A DNA stretch of 32,324 bases from an uncultured Aquimonas sp. (GTDB taxonomy: Bacteria > Pseudomonadota > Gammaproteobacteria > Xanthomonadales > Xanthomonadaceae), in contig NZ_CALART010000062.1 of the NCBI RefSeq assembly GCF_937888285.1, positions 1-32,324 of the forward strand, in the 5' to 3' direction. The notes beneath the pieces are model-generated. The model made no database searches and was not told the origin of the DNA. It saw only the letters and a list, made by a program, of their open reading frames with translations. Positions 30,375 through 32,324 of the stretch are shown piece by piece; within the stretch, counting starts at the first letter, position 1, and the number at the start of each line of letters is the position of its first letter. A program made the translations under genes and the position numbers.

Positions 30375-31145
30375 CTACTCCGCCACCGCAGCGACTGCCG
30401 TTGGCGCATGTAGCGGCTCCACGTCGCGGCCCGCTGACGATGGGGAATCTGCGGGTCCGTCCGGTGCCGTGGTCGTCGAATCGACGGCTTCGCCGACGGC
30501 GGTACCGAGCGCGTCGTCAGGAACTTCGGCATCGTCGGGCGACGTGGCGCGGGCATCGAGCGCGTTCATGCGCCGCCGCAGGCCCGTCGCAAAGCTTCGC
30601 GCGCCGTTGGCGATGTCGCGCACCTGGCGCTTGAGCCCCGCACGCTGCGTGTCCACCGCCTGCGCCGACACCACCTCGTGGATCTCCAGCGTCTGCAGCA
30701 GCGGCATCAGCTGGTCGAGCTTGACCAGCACCTCCAGGAATCGGCGGCTGATCGACGACAGCACGCGCACGTCCACGTCCAGCGGCACCGTGTCGTAGGA
30801 CGCCAGGCTGGTGATGCCGTGGGCCTTGAACAGCGCCTCTGCGCCGTCGATGGCCTCGTTCAGGCTGGTGGTGGCGGCATCGATCCTGCCGCGCAGCGCC
30901 GTCTCGATCCTGCCGATGTCCTCGTGGTCGAGCCGGGTGCGGGCGATGACCGAGATGAAATGCATGTTCAGCTGCAGGGTGTTGAACATGCGCACGAACA
31001 TGCGCTTGCCCTCGGCACTGCTGAACCGCGTGGCGATCTTGAGGCTGGCCGCCTCGACGCGTCGGAAGTCGACCTTGGCTTCGCGGGCCAGGATGCGGGC
31101 GTTGGCGCCGCCCTGGTCCACCTTCACGATCTCGACATTGGCCAT
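30375..31145 (-). CDS. DUF1845 (AcaB-like) ICE protein
   Basis: 256 residues; ATG 31145 has a strong AAGGAG upstream. The helical core includes RMFVRMFNTLQLNMHFISVIART, LNEAIDGAEALFKAHGI, RRFLEVLVKLDQLMPLLQTLEIHEVVSAQAVDTQRAGLK in successive blocks. This matches the DUF1845 family of ICE proteins, some of which are now named after the activator AcaB. The last ~60 residues are a low-complexity acidic Ala/Ser tail. A regulatory role is known for AcaB relatives; here it is inferred. It is divergent from the gene at 31837. Confidence 0.68.
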   Translation of the reverse strand: MANVEIVKVDQGGANARILAREAKVDFRRVEAASLKIATRFSSAEGKRMFVRMFNTLQLNMHFISVIARTRLDHEDIGRIETALRGRIDAATTSLNEAIDGAEALFKAHGITSLASYDTVPLDVDVRVLSSISRRFLEVLVKLDQLMPLLQTLEIHEVVSAQAVDTQRAGLKRQVRDIANGARSFATGLRRRMNALDARATSPDDAEVPDDALGTAVGEAVDSTTTAPDGPADSPSSAGRDVEPLHAPTAVAAVAE

Positions 31146-31836
31146 GCCCGCGGCTCCTTGTGCTGACAACGGGGTCGATGGCATCTTCCGAACGTGCACG
31201 ACCCTTTGCCACACGAAAGCCCCGGCACCGCGGGGCGCTTTCGCGATCAGTTGCGTGGCGACGGGCGTCGGCCCATTGACCGGGCGGAAGCGGCGCCCTA
31301 CCTTTGCGCCATGCAGCAGCTGGCCCTGCATCCAGACCCGGCAAGCCTTGGAGATCTCCTGAACTGATCCCCCGCGTGGGTGCCCGTGCAGGTCGCACAG
31401 GCACCCGTGGGGACGATCGGATCGCGGTGATGCACGCCCCACCGATGGGGGACACGCGTTGCGGTGTCGCTCCGTCGGGTGCCCCTGTGCATCGCCGTGC
31501 CGAGGACCGCGCAAGCGATGAGGCACGCCGGGGCATTCGCATCAGGCCGGGCCTTCGAGGCAAGGGCTGCGTCCCGGTGCCGAGCGCATCCGCTCGAGCG
31601 CCGCACCGACCGCGCCCTTGCCTCCCGGGCTCGTCCCGTTCTCGCCGATGTCCCCCCGATCGGACGCTGACACCGATCACCGCGCTCAGGCGCGCCACTG
31701 AACCCTGTCAGCCCTGGAGTTCCAGGCCCAGGCCGCAAGGCGGCCGACGCCACATCACCCAACCGTCACCCGCATGGGGGCCCACGCCCCCGCCACGGGG
31801 TGCACGTGGTCTCCCTTCGCATCCAAGGAGTCCACG
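31146..31836. other. divergent intergenic region with multiple hairpins
   Basis: 691 bases between divergent genes. Structures seen: CGAAAG/CTTTCG enclosing CCCCG/CGGGG (31214-31243), GGGTGCC (31378-31384) with GGCACCC (31400-31406), and CCCCA (31437-31441) with TGGGG (31446-31450). The phrase GGGTGCCC...GTGCA occurs twice (31378 and about 31484). There is no credible gene. It should contain both promoters and structured leaders. Confidence 0.5.
31776..31820 (+). promoter_or_regulatory. tandem-hairpin leader of the 31837 gene (like the radC leader)
   Basis: GGGGG (31776-31780) pairs with CCCCC (31787-31791), and CCACG (31793-31797) pairs with CGTGG (31805-31809). A pyrimidine-rich stretch TCTCCCTTC follows, then AAGGAG at 31825-31830 and the start codon. 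Order and spacing mirror the radC leader at 1378-1421. Confidence 0.5.
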
Positions 31837-32324
31837 ATGCACAGCACCACCGCCTGCCGTCAGGCCGGCGCCCATGTCGGCTCGCCACACACGGCAAGCC
31901 TCGACGCAAACCCAGCCCGACTCGGCTCGAAGACGACCCCGTTCGTCATCGACGCCCCGTTCGACATCCCGGCCGGCCTGGATCTCCAGGACGATCCCGG
32001 CGCAGACAGTGCCGACAGCGCCACCGGCGCATCGGGCAGCACCCGCGAGGAGTGGGTGGAGGAGTGGAGCGAGGACGACATCGTCCTGCTGCACTGGCGC
32101 CTGCTGCAGGAGATCCGGCACCTGGCCGATCCGGCCACGCCGCTGGAGGAGAAGCTCGACACCCTGCGCTGGGTGTTCACCGAACGCGAGAAGGACGGCC
32201 TGCCGTTCTCGTTCGTGAACTGCCTGCGCGTGGTCGGGTGCAGCCCGCTGTCGCCGATCCCGTACTGCGGGCTCGTCGACGCCGAGGAGGTCCGCGAGCG
32301 CATCCGCCTTGGGCTGAAGCCCTG
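31837..32324 (+). CDS. conserved ICE hypothetical protein, partial (runs off the window)
   Basis: ATG 31837 with AAGGAG at 31825-31830. The frame is open to the window end (162 codons). The N-terminal ~80 residues are low-complexity (Ala, Ser, Asp). After about residue 85 a conserved-looking helical part begins: EEWSEDDIVLLHWRLLQEI, EEKLDTLRWVFTEREKDGLP, FSFVNCLRVVGCSPLSPIPYCG. No known motif. I have an impression of similar proteins in related ICEs but cannot name the family. Confidence 0.7.
   Translation, partial: MHSTTACRQAGAHVGSPHTASLDANPARLGSKTTPFVIDAPFDIPAGLDLQDDPGADSADSATGASGSTREEWVEEWSEDDIVLLHWRLLQEIRHLADPATPLEEKLDTLRWVFTEREKDGLPFSFVNCLRVVGCSPLSPIPYCGLVDAEEVRERIRLGLKP

Overview
The window is GC-rich throughout and looks like accessory DNA of a beta- or gammaproteobacterium. 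It reads as part of an integrative and conjugative element (ICE) or a similar large mobile island. The backbone genes are types usually found in such elements: a RadC/JAB protein, a DUF1845 (AcaB-like) protein, an AlpA-family regulator, a DUF1173 protein, a Gp3-like directionality-factor or metal-binding protein, and an SbcD/SbcC-like pair. I cannot name the species. No rRNA, tRNA or CRISPR array was recognised.

Layout. Positions 1-295 hold a doubly broken Tn3-family transposase remnant. Positions 330-3005 hold small ICE cargo genes around radC, including an unusual hairpin leader. From 31145 down to 3090 the backbone runs on the minus strand: DUF1845, alpA, an integrase-like HTH protein, DUF1173, the Gp3-like protein, an SbcD-like nuclease, an SbcC-like ATPase and a coiled-coil protein. 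A plus-strand gene starts at 31837 and runs off the window.

Three insertions interrupt this minus-strand cluster. (1) About 13.2 kb (5405-18604) lies between the two ends of the SbcC-like gene, whose first 56 codons are at 18597-18773 and whose last ~450 codons are at 4059-5405. It carries three large tyrosine recombinases plus a small HTH/coiled-coil protein in one overlapping operon, the ginABCD arrangement that defines GInt islands. It also carries a complete second SbcC-like ATPase and a mercury resistance operon (merR / merTPCAD - patatin-like gene - merE). (2) About 4.5 kb (18957-23480) sits at the 3' end of the SbcD-like gene. It holds three plus-strand genes of unknown system: a CoiA-like PD-(D/E)XK nuclease and two proteins I do not recognise. 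(3) A DUF6988-type gene (26332-27003) lies head-on against the end of the DUF1173 gene.

How it may work. The mer genes import and reduce Hg(II), controlled by a textbook MerR operator at 18106-18136. The native nuclease/ATPase pair has lost its ATPase to the GInt, but the GInt brings an intact relative that could stand in for it. That relative lies just downstream of merE and could be co-transcribed with the mer operon. The three-gene cassette at 19.4-23.3 kb is the best candidate here for an undescribed system.
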